Shown here in pieces: positions 19,369 through 27,736 of a stretch of 64,000 nt of DNA. Made by a program: the position numbers and the translations under genes. Origin of the DNA: Solimonas_A sp052035235 (GTDB taxonomy: Bacteria; Pseudomonadota; Gammaproteobacteria; Nevskiales; Nevskiaceae); assembly GCA_052035235.1 (NCBI GenBank), contig JBPOHT010000004.1:123746-187745 (forward strand), given 5' to 3'. The first letter of the stretch is position 1. Each line of letters begins with the position of its first letter. The notes below the pieces were generated by a model, which was not told where the DNA came from, did not search any database, and saw only the letters and a program-made list of their open reading frames with translations.

Positions 19369-20058
19369 ATGCGCATTCTCAATCGTCTCGGCATAGCGGC
19401 TGCCGCTCTTCTTCTGTCCGCCTGCGCGACGGTTCCGCAGTCACCTGTTCAGCTGACGCCCGGAACGCTAGGTGCTCAAGGCGGGCGAGTGGGTGTCGTG
19501 ATGACGGCGTTGCCGAAGGTGGATACGCAGCTGCCTGGGGCGGGGTGCCTGCTCTGCCTGGGTGCCGCCATGGTGGCAAACAGCTCGCTGATCGATCATT
19601 CCAAGACGCTGCCCTATGAAGATCTGCCCAAGCTGAAGGATGAAGTCGCCGCAGCGCTGCGCGCCAAGGGTATGGATGCCGTAGTGATCGAGACGCCCAT
19701 CAAGCTGTCCGATCTGCCGAAGGCGGAAAAGAACCCCAACGGCCCCGACCGCGATTTCTCGGCACTCCAGCAGCAGTACCAGCTCGGCAAGATCCTGGTG
19801 ATCGACATTGCGGCGCTCGGCTTCGAGCGCACCTATTCGGCCTACATCCCGACCGCTGATCCCAAGGCCATGCTGCGCGGCACGGGGTATCTCGTGAATC
19901 TGCAGACCAAGACCTATGAGTGGTATCTGCCCGTGAACATCGTCAAGAGCACCAACCAGAACTGGGACGAGCCGCCGCAGTTCCCCGGGCTTAGCAATGC
20001 CTACTTCCAGACGCTCGAGATCGCCCGCGATACCTTCCTGCAGCCCTTTGCCAACTGA
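19369..20058 (+). CDS. Putative lipoprotein of unknown function
   Basis: A 229-residue protein beginning MRILNRLGIAAAALLLSAC: a lipoprotein signal with the lipid-modified cysteine at residue 19. The rest is soluble alpha/beta-looking sequence with no motif I recognise. The start at 19369 has GGGGGAT upstream. The next gene, also exported, begins 30 bases after its stop, so the two probably work together at the cell envelope. Base composition in 19190-21010 is visibly less GC-rich than in neighbouring genes, which hints at separate ancestry. Confidence 0.65.
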   Translation: MRILNRLGIAAAALLLSACATVPQSPVQLTPGTLGAQGGRVGVVMTALPKVDTQLPGAGCLLCLGAAMVANSSLIDHSKTLPYEDLPKLKDEVAAALRAKGMDAVVIETPIKLSDLPKAEKNPNGPDRDFSALQQQYQLGKILVIDIAALGFERTYSAYIPTADPKAMLRGTGYLVNLQTKTYEWYLPVNIVKSTNQNWDEPPQFPGLSNAYFQTLEIARDTFLQPFAN

Positions 20059-20088
20059 TTCGCCCAGGCGCCGGGCGGAGTCGACAAC

Positions 20089-21012
20089 ATGAACCTGATT
20101 CGATCGGCATCAGCATTACTGCTGCTCACCTCGGCATTCTTCTCGGCAACGCTTGCAGCCGAAGAGAGTGCGTCCACCGATATGCCGCCCGCCGTCGCCA
20201 TAGCCGTCGGGCCCACCTGGGTGCTGCAGTTGCCGGAGTCGGAGCAGGTGGTGTACCAGGGCGTCGTGAATCTCGACCAGGCGGGCGTCGGTGCGCAGGG
20301 CATGCTGTACCCGGCGCCCGATCCGATCTCCATGCTGGCTGCGGTGGTCACGCATGGGGTGGTCGCCAAGTCCATGCGCAACAAGCAGAAGACCGAGCTG
20401 CAGCTGGCGGCAGATCGGGTCTTGGAGCCCTACCAGGTAGTGTTGAAGGGCTACACGAACGAAGAGCTGATGCAGCGGGGAATAAAATTGATGGCAGTGC
20501 CGGGAACGCGCCTGCTCTCCTCGAGCAAAAATTCAGTCAACGGCAGCTGGAGCATCGAGAGCGATCCGGTGTTCTCGATGACGCAGGACCAGCAGGCCAT
20601 CATCCTCGACCATCGCTTCAGCGTGAGGTCGCCGGGCACGACGGAAGAGCCCACTTACGTCAACACGATTCGCATCGTCTCGCGCCCCCGTGACGTGGAA
20701 GATCCCAAATCGGCATGGCTGAACCAAGAAGGCGCGAGTCTCAAGGAAGAGAGCGCCGCCCTGCTGGCCGAATCACTCGATATCCTGGCCGCGGAGCTGC
20801 TCGCCGACTCACGTGTCGCTGCGGGCACGCAGAAGACGGTGCGCTATCGGGAGGGCAGACAGGAGATGATGGAGCGTGCATTAGTACTGAAAGAGCGCTG
20901 CGGGCGTCTGTTGATACGAACGCTGCGCGGCAGCTTGATGTCGGTGCCGGCACGCGCGTCGGCCGTGCCTCAGGATCCATCCTGCAAGGCCGCGGTCCCG
21001 CCGGTAACCTGA
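20089..21012 (+). CDS. Exported protein of unknown function, partner of the preceding lipoprotein
   Basis: The 307-residue product has an N-terminal Sec signal (LLLLTSAFFSATLAAEES, cleavage after TLA). The mature protein is hydrophilic with a short glycine/alanine-containing hydrophobic patch (MLAAVVTHGVVAKS) that could be amphipathic. I recognise no domain. It is arranged in tandem with the lipoprotein gene 30 bases upstream and shares its lower GC. Function unknown. Confidence 0.6.
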   Translation: MNLIRSASALLLLTSAFFSATLAAEESASTDMPPAVAIAVGPTWVLQLPESEQVVYQGVVNLDQAGVGAQGMLYPAPDPISMLAAVVTHGVVAKSMRNKQKTELQLAADRVLEPYQVVLKGYTNEELMQRGIKLMAVPGTRLLSSSKNSVNGSWSIESDPVFSMTQDQQAIILDHRFSVRSPGTTEEPTYVNTIRIVSRPRDVEDPKSAWLNQEGASLKEESAALLAESLDILAAELLADSRVAAGTQKTVRYREGRQEMMERALVLKERCGRLLIRTLRGSLMSVPARASAVPQDPSCKAAVPPVT

Positions 21013-21039
21013 TGCGTTCCCGCCAATGAGCCACGCCAG

Positions 21040-21513
21040 TCAGTCCGGCGTGTGCTCGCACCGGATGATGTTGAAACGGCTGCAGGCCTGCTCGCAATCC
21101 TGCCGTGCCGCGGATTCCGCGATGTGGAGCACATCGCCCTCGTGGCTGCGTACGCGTGCGAGGAAGTAGGGATCGCCTTCGCTGTCGCGGATCTCGACCA
21201 CCTCGGCCGGCATCAGCCGATCCAGCGACAGGGTCTTGCGCCGGGAGTGGAATGGGTAACGCCAGCGCAGTTCCACCTGTCCGTCGGTCCGGATGCTGAG
21301 CCGGTAGCAGGGTTTGTCGGCGATGAAGGACAGCAGTCCCAGGCCGAACAGCCAGAAGAAGGCGCCGACCACCAGCGCGGCATGCACGGAATAGCCGTCG
21401 GGCGGGCCGTCGCGTACCGTGACCCAGGTCATGGCCGCCAGGAAGCCCAGCCAGACGGCGGCAAAGCCCCAGAGGAACACGGCCCTGCGGTTCTGGAAAA
21501 GGATTTCTTGCAT
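21040..21513 (-). CDS. Small two-helix inner-membrane protein of unknown function
   Basis: The 157-residue protein has two hydrophobic helices (about residues 12-30 and 44-62: FLWGFAAVWLGFLAAMTWV and VVGAFFWLFGLGLLSFIA). A soluble C-terminal half of about 90 residues is beta-rich (YRLSIRTDGQVELRWRYPF), as in PH-like membrane-associated domains. No family is recognised with certainty. It is convergent with the exported-protein gene on the left and divergent from the MazG-like gene on the right. Confidence 0.6.
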   Translation of the reverse strand: MQEILFQNRRAVFLWGFAAVWLGFLAAMTWVTVRDGPPDGYSVHAALVVGAFFWLFGLGLLSFIADKPCYRLSIRTDGQVELRWRYPFHSRRKTLSLDRLMPAEVVEIRDSEGDPYFLARVRSHEGDVLHIAESAARQDCEQACSRFNIIRCEHTPD

Positions 21514-21611
21514 GCCGCTTCAGCATAGCTTCCCCGTCGGCAGCCTGCGTGGCGGGCCCCGGCACTGGCAGAATGGCGGCCTGCAATCCATCCCCAGCTG
21601 GAGAATCCCGA

Positions 21612-22040
21612 GTGGACCCGACTTTCGCCGAGCGCATCCGCGCGATGAACGCCATGTACAAGCTGGCCGCGCACGACGCCCCGGTCATTCCCAGCGACGT
21701 CGCCGACCGGCTGCGCAAGTTCAAGGCCACGCTCAGCGACGAGGTCGATGAGATCGACGAGATCGTCGCGGCCGCGGAGCGCGGCGACGACAAGCTGGAC
21801 CTGGCGGTGGCCATCGCCGACCTGCTGGGCGACGTGATCGTCTACTGCCGCTCGGAAGCGCTGAAGTACGGCATCCCGCTGGAGGCCGTGCTCGGCGTCA
21901 TCATGGACAGCAACGAGAGCAAGCTGGGCGCCGACGGCAAGCCGATCTACGACGCCAACGGCAAGTTCCTGAAAGGCCCCAACTACTGGAAGCCCGAGCC
22001 GAAGATCCGCGAACTGCTGGCAGGGCAGCAGGGCTCCTGA
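21612..22040 (+). CDS. MazG/PRA-PH superfamily nucleotide pyrophosphohydrolase-like protein
   Basis: The 142-residue all-alpha protein carries the all-alpha NTP-PPase pattern: acidic ExxE(D)-type stretches (DEVDEIDEIVAAAE) followed by DLAVAIADLLGDVIVYCRSEALKYG and the late DSNESKLG...DANGKFLKGPNYWKPEP, which is typical of phage- and bacteria-borne MazG-like proteins. It would hydrolyse a nucleoside triphosphate or similar to the monophosphate. GTG at 21612 is chosen, with TGGAGAA upstream; an internal ATG shortly after is an alternative. The stop codon sits in the loop of a 10-bp hairpin. Confidence 0.6.
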   Translation: MDPTFAERIRAMNAMYKLAAHDAPVIPSDVADRLRKFKATLSDEVDEIDEIVAAAERGDDKLDLAVAIADLLGDVIVYCRSEALKYGIPLEAVLGVIMDSNESKLGADGKPIYDANGKFLKGPNYWKPEPKIRELLAGQQGS

Positions 22041-22081
22041 GGAGCCCTGCCACCACATCCAGGAGGGCTCAGCCCTCCTGG
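22028..22081. terminator. Pair of hairpins centred on the stop codons of two convergent genes
   Basis: Hairpin 1 is GCAGGGCTCC (22028-22037), loop TGA, GGAGCCCTGC (22041-22050); the loop is exactly the plus-strand gene's stop codon. Hairpin 2 is CCAGGAGGGCT (22059-22069), one-base loop, AGCCCTCCTGG (22071-22081); the minus-strand gene's stop codon (22069-22071) lies at its apex. Neither has a T-run. Bidirectional 3'-end protection or factor-assisted termination is likely. Confidence 0.6.
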
Positions 22082-22581
22082 ATGGTCAGCCCGCCGATGA
22101 AGTCCATCTTGCCGACCTCTACGCCGTTGTGGCGCAGGATCGCGTAGGCCATGGTGGCGTGGAAGTAGAAGTTGGGGATCGACAGGCCGTTCAGGTAATC
22201 GTCGCCCCGGAACCAGCCCTTCGGCAGCCAGGGCGGAGCGATCTTGCGATCCTCCGAGCCGGCAAAATCCTTCTCTTCCACCGTGGCGAGGAAGGCCTTG
22301 CAGGACTGGATGCGCGTGCGCAGCTCGGCCAGGGTCTTTTCCGTGTCCGGATGCGGCGGCGCCTTCTTGCCGCTGAGGTAGGCGGCGGCGAACTTGGCCT
22401 GGTCGCAGGTGGCCTGCACCTGCTGCGCCAGCGAGAAGGCGTCCGGGGCCAGGCGGGCGCCGGCCAGCAGGTCCGCGTCAAACTTCTTCGCCTTGGCGTG
22501 CTCCTCGGCCTTGTCCAGCCACTTGCCGAGGTTGTCCAGCATCTTGTCGTACTGGCGGATCGTTTCGTAATGCGTCGTCAT
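22069..22581 (-). CDS. DUF1993-family protein
   Basis: This 170-residue soluble, mostly helical protein matches what I recall of the DUF1993 family: an N-terminal stretch with a Tyr/Met-rich helix (RQYDKMLDNLGKWLDKAEEHAKAKKFD), LLAGARLAPDAFSLAQQVQ, and a late HATMAYAILRHNGVEVGKMDFIGG. Members have a DinB-like four-helix bundle; their function is not established. The start has GAGAGGA upstream. It stands as a single gene divergent from the cyclase gene. Confidence 0.7.
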   Translation of the reverse strand: MTTHYETIRQYDKMLDNLGKWLDKAEEHAKAKKFDADLLAGARLAPDAFSLAQQVQATCDQAKFAAAYLSGKKAPPHPDTEKTLAELRTRIQSCKAFLATVEEKDFAGSEDRKIAPPWLPKGWFRGDDYLNGLSIPNFYFHATMAYAILRHNGVEVGKMDFIGGLTIQEG

Positions 22582-22663
22582 TTCGGGTCCTCTCCTGGGG
22601 AGCCGCAGCATACCCGGGGATTGTGACCGGCGGCGGGCCAGGAGCCTGCCCTAGAATGTCCCC

Positions 22664-23839
22664 ATGATTCCCCGTGAACTGCTCCTGCCGCTGAGTCGCC
22701 TGTTTGCCGCCTGGTGCGGCCTGCGTGGCCTGCAGCAACTGGCGCGCCTGCCGGTCGAGCCGGCACAGGCAGTGTTGCCCGGTGCCGCGCTGTGGCTGCT
22801 GGCGGCCCTGCTGGCCTGGCTGCTGGCGCCGCGCTTCCTGCCCGAGCCGGCGCCGCGCCGCGTTGACGCCGAGAGGGAGCGTCGCCTGGGCCAGCTGCTG
22901 TTCCTGGCGGTGGCCCTGCTGCTGCTGTCGGATGCGCTGGCCTCCGGGCTGGGCCTGGCCCTGCGCGCCGTGCTGGCGCCCCTGGCGCCGGCCGCCTGGC
23001 TTCCGCCGGCCCTGGTGTGCCTGCTGCAGGCGGCCGGTGGCGTCGCGCTGCTGCTGCTGTCCCGTCCGCTGCTGGACCGCGTGGTGCCGGAACCCGCGCC
23101 GGGCCCGGCCCTGGACACGCGCCTGCCGCGGGCGCTGGGCGAGCTGGTCGGCAGCGTCGGCATGGCGGGGCTCAACAAGCTCACCGAGCTGGCCCTGACG
23201 CTGAAGGACGAGGCCGAAGGCCACGCCATCCGGGCAGTGAAGTCATCCATGGACGCGGTGATCGCAGCGGTGCAGGGTAGGCGCCCGGACTTCTCCGGCG
23301 CGATCTCCGCCGACGGCACCGTCACCATTGTCTTCAGCGACATGGAAGGCTTCAGCGCGATGACCGAGCGCCTCGGCGACCAGGCCGCGCACGAGGTCAT
23401 CAAGCTGCACAACCAGATCGTGCGCAAGGAGCTGCAACGCGAGAACGGCAAGGAGGTGGAGCTGCAGGGCGACGGCTTCCTGCTGGCCTTTGCCGATCCC
23501 GCGGCGGCGCTGCGCTGCGCCAGTGCTATCCAGCGCGCCTTTGCACGACACAACGCCAAGGCGCAGGGTGAGGCGATCCGCGTGCGCATTGGCCTGCACA
23601 CCGGCACGCCGATCCAGGAAGGTGACCGCTTCTTCGGCATCACCGTGATCCTGGCGGCGCGTATCGCCGCCCAGGCGGCGGGCGGCGAGGTGCTGAGCTC
23701 GGCGGCGCTGCACGAGCGCTGTGCCGGCGATCCGGACTTCCGCTTCGGCGAGCCGCGCGAGGCGGAGCTGAAGGGCCTGGCCGGGCGCCACCGCATGGTC
23801 CCCCTGCTGTGGCGGACCGACTCCGCAAGAAGCGGATAG
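22664..23839 (+). CDS. Membrane-anchored class III adenylate/guanylate cyclase
   Basis: The 391-residue protein has three to four hydrophobic helices in the first 140 residues (for example ALWLLAALLAWLL, LLFLAVALLLLSDALASG, ALVCLLQAAGGVALLLL), then a linker helix and a C-terminal class III cyclase domain (about 215-385). The first metal aspartate is in FSDMEGFSAMTERLGD and the second in QGDGFLLAF. The turn VRIGLHTGTPIQEGDRFFG is the standard cyclase block before the NxxR-like helix (VILAARIAAQAAGGE). The membrane part resembles no sensor I can name. It probably makes cAMP; the nucleotide preference cannot be settled by eye. Confidence 0.8.
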   Translation: MIPRELLLPLSRLFAAWCGLRGLQQLARLPVEPAQAVLPGAALWLLAALLAWLLAPRFLPEPAPRRVDAERERRLGQLLFLAVALLLLSDALASGLGLALRAVLAPLAPAAWLPPALVCLLQAAGGVALLLLSRPLLDRVVPEPAPGPALDTRLPRALGELVGSVGMAGLNKLTELALTLKDEAEGHAIRAVKSSMDAVIAAVQGRRPDFSGAISADGTVTIVFSDMEGFSAMTERLGDQAAHEVIKLHNQIVRKELQRENGKEVELQGDGFLLAFADPAAALRCASAIQRAFARHNAKAQGEAIRVRIGLHTGTPIQEGDRFFGITVILAARIAAQAAGGEVLSSAALHERCAGDPDFRFGEPREAELKGLAGRHRMVPLLWRTDSARSG

Positions 23840-23901
23840 GACGGACGGGTGCTTGCGCCGACACTGGCGTCGTACCCACCGAACAGGCTCAGGACACGGA
23901 C

Positions 23902-24969
23902 ATGGACGAAGAACTCAGCTGGCAGGCCGTACAGGAGCGCGATGCCTCCCGCGACGGCGATTTCTACTACGGCGTGTTGACCACCGGCGTGTACTGCCGG
24001 CCGTCCTGCCCCTCGCGCCGGCCGCTGCGCAAGAACGTGCGCTTCTACGCCACGCCCGCCGCGGCCGAGGCCGACGGACTGCGTGCCTGCAAGCGCTGCC
24101 GGCCGCTGGAGAACCGTGCCGACCGCCGCACGGTCGCCCGCATCGAACAGCTGTGCCGCTATATCGAGGCCCATGCGCAGGACACGCTGCCGCTGGAGGC
24201 CCTGGCACAGCGCGTACACCTGAGCCCCTTCCACCTGCAGCGCCAGTTCAAGGCCGTGACCGGCGTCAGCCCCAAGCAGTACGTGGATGCCTGCCGCCTG
24301 CGCGCGCTGCGCCAGGGCCTGCGCGACGGCAGCAGCGTGACGCGCGCGATCCACGATGCCGGCTTCGGCTCCGCCAGCCGCGTCTACGAGCGCGCCGCCA
24401 CGCGCCTGGGCATGACGCCCAAGCAGTACCGCGCCGGCGGTGCCGGCGTGGCGATCTCCTGGGCCGTGTCGCGCACGCCGCTGGGCCTGCTGATGATGGG
24501 CGCCAGCGACCGTGGCCTCTGCTTCGTGCAGTTCGGCGAGAGTGAAGAAGCGCTGCTGCAGCAGTTGCGCAGCGAGTATCCCGAAGCCGTGCTGGAGCCG
24601 ATGGGCGATGCGCAGCGCGCACCGTTCCAGGACTGGATGCGCGCGCTGGCGGCGCATATCGAAGGGCAGCCGCCGGCGCGGCAACTGCCGCTGGACCTGC
24701 GCGGCACCGCGTTCCAGATGAAGGTCTGGGCCTATCTTCAGCAGATTCCCAACGGTGAACTGCGCAGCTACACCGAGGTGGCCGAGGCCATCGGCTCGCC
24801 GCGCGCGGTGCGCGCCGTGGCCTCGGCCTGCGCCGCCAACCGCGTGGCGCTGCTGGTGCCCTGCCATCGCGTGATCCGCGGCGACGGCAGCCTGGGCGGC
24901 TACAAGTGGGGCCTGGAGCGCAAGCGCACGCTGATCGACCGCGAGCGCGCGGCGAAGGCGGGAGATTGA
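23902..24969 (+). CDS. ada: Bifunctional Ada regulator / O6-methylguanine-DNA methyltransferase
   Basis: The 355-residue Ada protein repairs alkylated DNA and switches on the adaptive response. The N-terminal Ada zinc domain has cysteines 32, 36, 63 and 66; C32 is the methylphosphotriester acceptor in the family. An AraC-type helix-turn-helix follows (VHLSPFHLQRQFKAVTGVSPKQYV). The C-terminal methyltransferase domain has the PCHRVIRGDGSLGGYKWG active site, where the cysteine takes the O6-methyl group. The start at 23902 fits the Ada domain; in-frame upstream residues are untypical. The alkA-like gene overlaps its stop (TTGA), giving the usual alkylation-repair pair. Confidence 0.93.
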   Translation: MDEELSWQAVQERDASRDGDFYYGVLTTGVYCRPSCPSRRPLRKNVRFYATPAAAEADGLRACKRCRPLENRADRRTVARIEQLCRYIEAHAQDTLPLEALAQRVHLSPFHLQRQFKAVTGVSPKQYVDACRLRALRQGLRDGSSVTRAIHDAGFGSASRVYERAATRLGMTPKQYRAGGAGVAISWAVSRTPLGLLMMGASDRGLCFVQFGESEEALLQQLRSEYPEAVLEPMGDAQRAPFQDWMRALAAHIEGQPPARQLPLDLRGTAFQMKVWAYLQQIPNGELRSYTEVAEAIGSPRAVRAVASACAANRVALLVPCHRVIRGDGSLGGYKWGLERKRTLIDRERAAKAGD

Positions 24970-25751
24970 TCACGCTCGCCGAGCTGCCGCTGCGCCAGGA
25001 GCTGCCCTGGCCGGTGCTGATGGACTACCTGCGCCCGCGGCTGATCCCGCTGATGGAAGACATCGCCGACGGTGCCTACCGGCGCCGCATCGGTGAGCAC
25101 TGGCTGCAGATCGCGCCGGAACGGGAGGGCACGGTGCTGCGCATCTCCGCCACGCGGCGCCTGGCCCCGTCCGGGCTGCTGGAACGCGCGACAAGGTTGT
25201 TCGCCGTGGAGGAAGACCCCGCGCCCGCCCTGCGGCGGCTGGCCCGCGATCCGGTGCTCAAGCCACTGGTGAAGCGCATGCCCGGCCTGCGGCCCCTGAG
25301 CTGCTGGGATCCTTTCGAACTGTGCCTGCGCACCATCATCGGCCAGCAGGTCAGCGTCGCGGCCGCCAACACCCTGATGCGCCGGCTGATCGAGCGCTGC
25401 GGCGAGCTCACGCCACAGGCGCTGCTGGCCGCCGACCTGGCGCAGATGGGCATGCCGGGTCGGCGCGTGGAAACGCTGCGTGTGCTGGCGCGGGCCGTGC
25501 AGGATGGCCTGCGGCTCGACGGGCCTTGGGAGCAGGTGGACGCCGGCCTGGCCGCGCTGTCCGGCTTCGGACCGTGGACACGCGGGTATCTGGCGATCCG
25601 GCTTGGGCGGCAAGCGGATGCCTTCCCGCATACGGACCTCGGTCTGGTGCGGGCGGCCGGCGCCGAGAATCCCGCGGCGCTGCTGCTGCAGGCAGAGGCC
25701 TGGAGACCGCATCGCGGCTTGGCGGCAACCCTGCTCTGGGCCGGCCTGTAG
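24966..25751 (+). CDS. alkA: DNA-3-methyladenine glycosylase II (AlkA-like)
   Basis: This 261-residue base-excision repair glycosylase belongs to the HhH-GPD superfamily. The helix-hairpin-helix and Gly/Pro/Asp region is LAALSGFGPWTRGYLAIRLG, and the catalytic aspartate is D224 in AFPHTDLGLVRA. The conserved DPFELCLRTIIGQQVSVAAANT block lies mid-protein. I chose a TTG start at 24966 because it overlaps the ada stop as TTGA and is preceded by a purine-rich GGCGGGAGA. An ATG in this frame at 24906 would run 60 bases into ada. It removes alkylated bases such as 3-methyladenine. Confidence 0.85.
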   Translation: MITLAELPLRQELPWPVLMDYLRPRLIPLMEDIADGAYRRRIGEHWLQIAPEREGTVLRISATRRLAPSGLLERATRLFAVEEDPAPALRRLARDPVLKPLVKRMPGLRPLSCWDPFELCLRTIIGQQVSVAAANTLMRRLIERCGELTPQALLAADLAQMGMPGRRVETLRVLARAVQDGLRLDGPWEQVDAGLAALSGFGPWTRGYLAIRLGRQADAFPHTDLGLVRAAGAENPAALLLQAEAWRPHRGLAATLLWAGL

Positions 25752-25862
25752 GAGCAAGCTGGCTCCTACAAATGCACCCGGCAATCCCCCGTAGGAGCGG
25801 CCGTTGGCCGCGAAGCGCATGGCCGACCGTGGCCCTGCCTCGCGGCCAACCGCCGCTCCCAC
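25749..25862. repeat. Cluster of GTAGGAGC-type palindromic repeats after alkA
   Basis: The first unit, TGTAGGAGCAAGCTGGCTCCTACA, is a short palindrome of the type seen at 11644. A second unit begins GTAGGAGCGGCCGTTGGCCGCGA and is mirrored 30 bases later by TCGCGGCCAACCGCCGCTCC. Together they fill the gap between the convergent alkA and SDR genes and may act as 3'-end structures. Confidence 0.8.
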
Positions 25863-25871
25863 GGACCCGGG

Positions 25872-26651
25872 TCAGACGCCTGGCGCCCCAGGGAACCCGA
25901 CGTAGTACGTCCCCGTCAGCATGCCGCCATCCACCGCGATCTCGGCGCCGCAGAGATACGACGAATCGTCGCTGGCCAGGAACAGTGAGGCGCGTGCTAC
26001 TTCCACCGGCTCGCCGACGCGCTGCAGCGGCACGAAGGTGTAGCGCTTGTTGACCTCTTCCTTGGCCTCGGCATACGGGTTGCCCATGGCGGTGTCGATG
26101 CCGCCCGGGTGCACCGAGTTCACGCGCACGCCCTTGTGGCCGTATTCCATCGCCGCGGCGCGGGTCAGGCCGCGGATGCCCCACTTGCTGGAGCAGTAGG
26201 CGCCCAGGCCGTTGGCGCCCTTCATGCCGTCGGTGGAGGAGATGTTGACGATGGCGCCACGGCCCTGCGCGATCATGCGCGCGCCGACATGCTTTACGCC
26301 CAGGAAGCTGCCGACCAGGTTGATGTCGATGACGCGCTCGAAGTCGGCCTTGCTGGTCTCCTGGATCGTGCGGAACAGCAGCACGCCGGCATTGTTGACC
26401 AGCACGCTGGGCTCGCCGTAGGCCTTCACCGTCTGCTCGATCAGGTTCTGCCAGCTGGCCTCGTCGCTGACGTCGTGGCGCACGAACAAGGCGTTTGGGC
26501 CCAGTTCCTGAGCCAGCTTGCGGCCCTCGTCCTCCAGCAGGTCGGCGATCACCACCTGGGCGCCTTCCTGCGCGAACAGGCGCGAGGTCGCGCCGCCCAT
26601 GCCGCGGGCGCCGCCCGTTACGATCGCCACCTTGCCTTGCAGTCGGGACAT
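25872..26651 (-). CDS. SDR similar to 3-alpha,20-beta-hydroxysteroid dehydrogenases
   Basis: This 259-residue SDR has TGGARGMGGA, the NNAGVL motif, the catalytic pair NISSTDGMKG and YCSSK, and the GIDTAM lid region. The overall pattern (MSRLQGKVAIVTGGARGMG) resembles bacterial 3-alpha,20-beta- and 3-beta/17-beta-HSDs, which oxidise or reduce hydroxyl groups of steroids with NAD. The start has GAGGAG upstream. It leads a minus-strand run of steroid-related genes. The position and stereochemistry of the hydroxyl group acted on cannot be read from sequence. Confidence 0.8.
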   Translation of the reverse strand: MSRLQGKVAIVTGGARGMGGATSRLFAQEGAQVVIADLLEDEGRKLAQELGPNALFVRHDVSDEASWQNLIEQTVKAYGEPSVLVNNAGVLLFRTIQETSKADFERVIDINLVGSFLGVKHVGARMIAQGRGAIVNISSTDGMKGANGLGAYCSSKWGIRGLTRAAAMEYGHKGVRVNSVHPGGIDTAMGNPYAEAKEEVNKRYTFVPLQRVGEPVEVARASLFLASDDSSYLCGAEIAVDGGMLTGTYYVGFPGAPGV

Positions 26652-26703
26652 TAGTCTTCTCCTCGGTTTTCGATTTTGGGTGAGTTGTTTGTTGTCAGCG
26701 CTG

Positions 26704-26801
26704 TCCCTCACCCGGCCGCTGCGCGTCCGGCCTCTCCCGGAGGGAGAGGCAAGCCGCTCCCCTCTCCCTCCGGGAGAGGGGCCGGGGGTGAGGGAACCAG
26801 G
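26704..26801. repeat. Palindromic repeat, CCCTCTCCC/GGGAGAGGG family, copy 2
   Basis: This contains CCCTCACCCGGCCGCTGCGC...GGCCGGGGGTGAGGG as outer arms and CTCTCCCGGAGGGAGAG and CTCTCCCTCCGGGAGAGG as inner hairpins. On the minus strand it is read as the last 25-30 codons of the SDR at 26708-27652, including its stop codon. Confidence 0.8.
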
Positions 26802-27652
26802 GTGAATGCATCGCCGATGACAGTGCTGCCATCCAAGGCATGCAGAGGTGCCTGCGACAGCATCAGCAGATCGCGGCTTTTTACGACCAGCCCGTTGTAG
26901 CGCCCGGCGATCAGCAGCCAGGCCGCCTCCGCCATCATCTCCAGCGGTTCCACCCAGTGCGGGTTGGTGGCGCCCACCTGGCGCGCCACCGCCTCGGCAC
27001 TCTCGCTGAGCGCGATCTTCACCGGCAGCAGCGCGTTGGCGGTGATGCCGCTGCCATGCAGTTCGGCGGCCAGCCCCAGGGTGTAGCGCTCCAGCGCGGC
27101 TTTGGCGGCGCCGTACAGTGCCAGGCCGTGCACCAGCTTGACGGGGCCGGGGTAGGGGATCGGCGGCTGCTGCGCCATCTCGCTGCTGAGATTGACGATG
27201 CGGCCCCAGCCAGCGGCCTTCATGGCCGGTAGGGCCTGCTGGCAGAGGTCCACCGGCGCGTGGAAGTTGATCTCGAAGCCGGCCTGCCGCGCGGCCAGGT
27301 CGATGCGGCTGGGCGGGGCATAGGCCGGGTTGGCGGCGGCGTTGTTCACCAGCACCGTCACCGGCCCGAAGGGCTTGGCGGCCTCCGCCAGCAGGCTGGC
27401 GCGGGCCCCGGCGTCGGCTAGGTCGGCCGCCACCGCGGCCGCACGGCCCCCGGCGGCCTGGACCAGGGCCACGGTCTCGTCCAGGCCGGCCTGGGAGCGC
27501 GGCGAGGCGTGCACCACCACGGCCGCGCCCTGCGCAGCCAGGCGCCGCGCGATGGCGCGGCCGATGCCGCGGCTGGCGCCGGTCACCAGCGCCACGCAAT
27601 CGGGCGGCAAGGTGGAGGCAGCGGTCACAGCTTGGTCAGGCCGTCCTGTCAT
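26708..27652 (-). CDS. SDR with C-terminus encoded by an intergenic repeat
   Basis: The 314-residue SDR has TGASRGIGRA, VNNAAAN, the catalytic NLSSEMAQQ and YGAAK, and a 285-residue core. The last ~27 residues (from about VPSPPAPLPEGEG) are Pro/Gly/Glu-rich and are read from the palindromic repeat at 26704-26801. That tail is unlikely to belong to the ancestral SDR; the original stop may have been lost when the repeat inserted. The role is probably oxidation of a hydroxyacyl-CoA or hydroxysteroid. The start at 27652 has CGGGGAGAG upstream. Confidence 0.75.
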   Translation of the reverse strand: MTGRPDQAVTAASTLPPDCVALVTGASRGIGRAIARRLAAQGAAVVVHASPRSQAGLDETVALVQAAGGRAAAVAADLADAGARASLLAEAAKPFGPVTVLVNNAAANPAYAPPSRIDLAARQAGFEINFHAPVDLCQQALPAMKAAGWGRIVNLSSEMAQQPPIPYPGPVKLVHGLALYGAAKAALERYTLGLAAELHGSGITANALLPVKIALSESAEAVARQVGATNPHWVEPLEMMAEAAWLLIAGRYNGLVVKSRDLLMLSQAPLHALDGSTVIGDAFTLVPSPPAPLPEGEGSGLPLPPGEAGRAAAG

Positions 27653-27736
27653 AGACTCTCCCCGGGAGAATCCCATGGTGGCCGTCGCGCCCGGTGGTGG
27701 CCTCCTCCAAACGAACGACGGAACGCGGGGGCTGCG

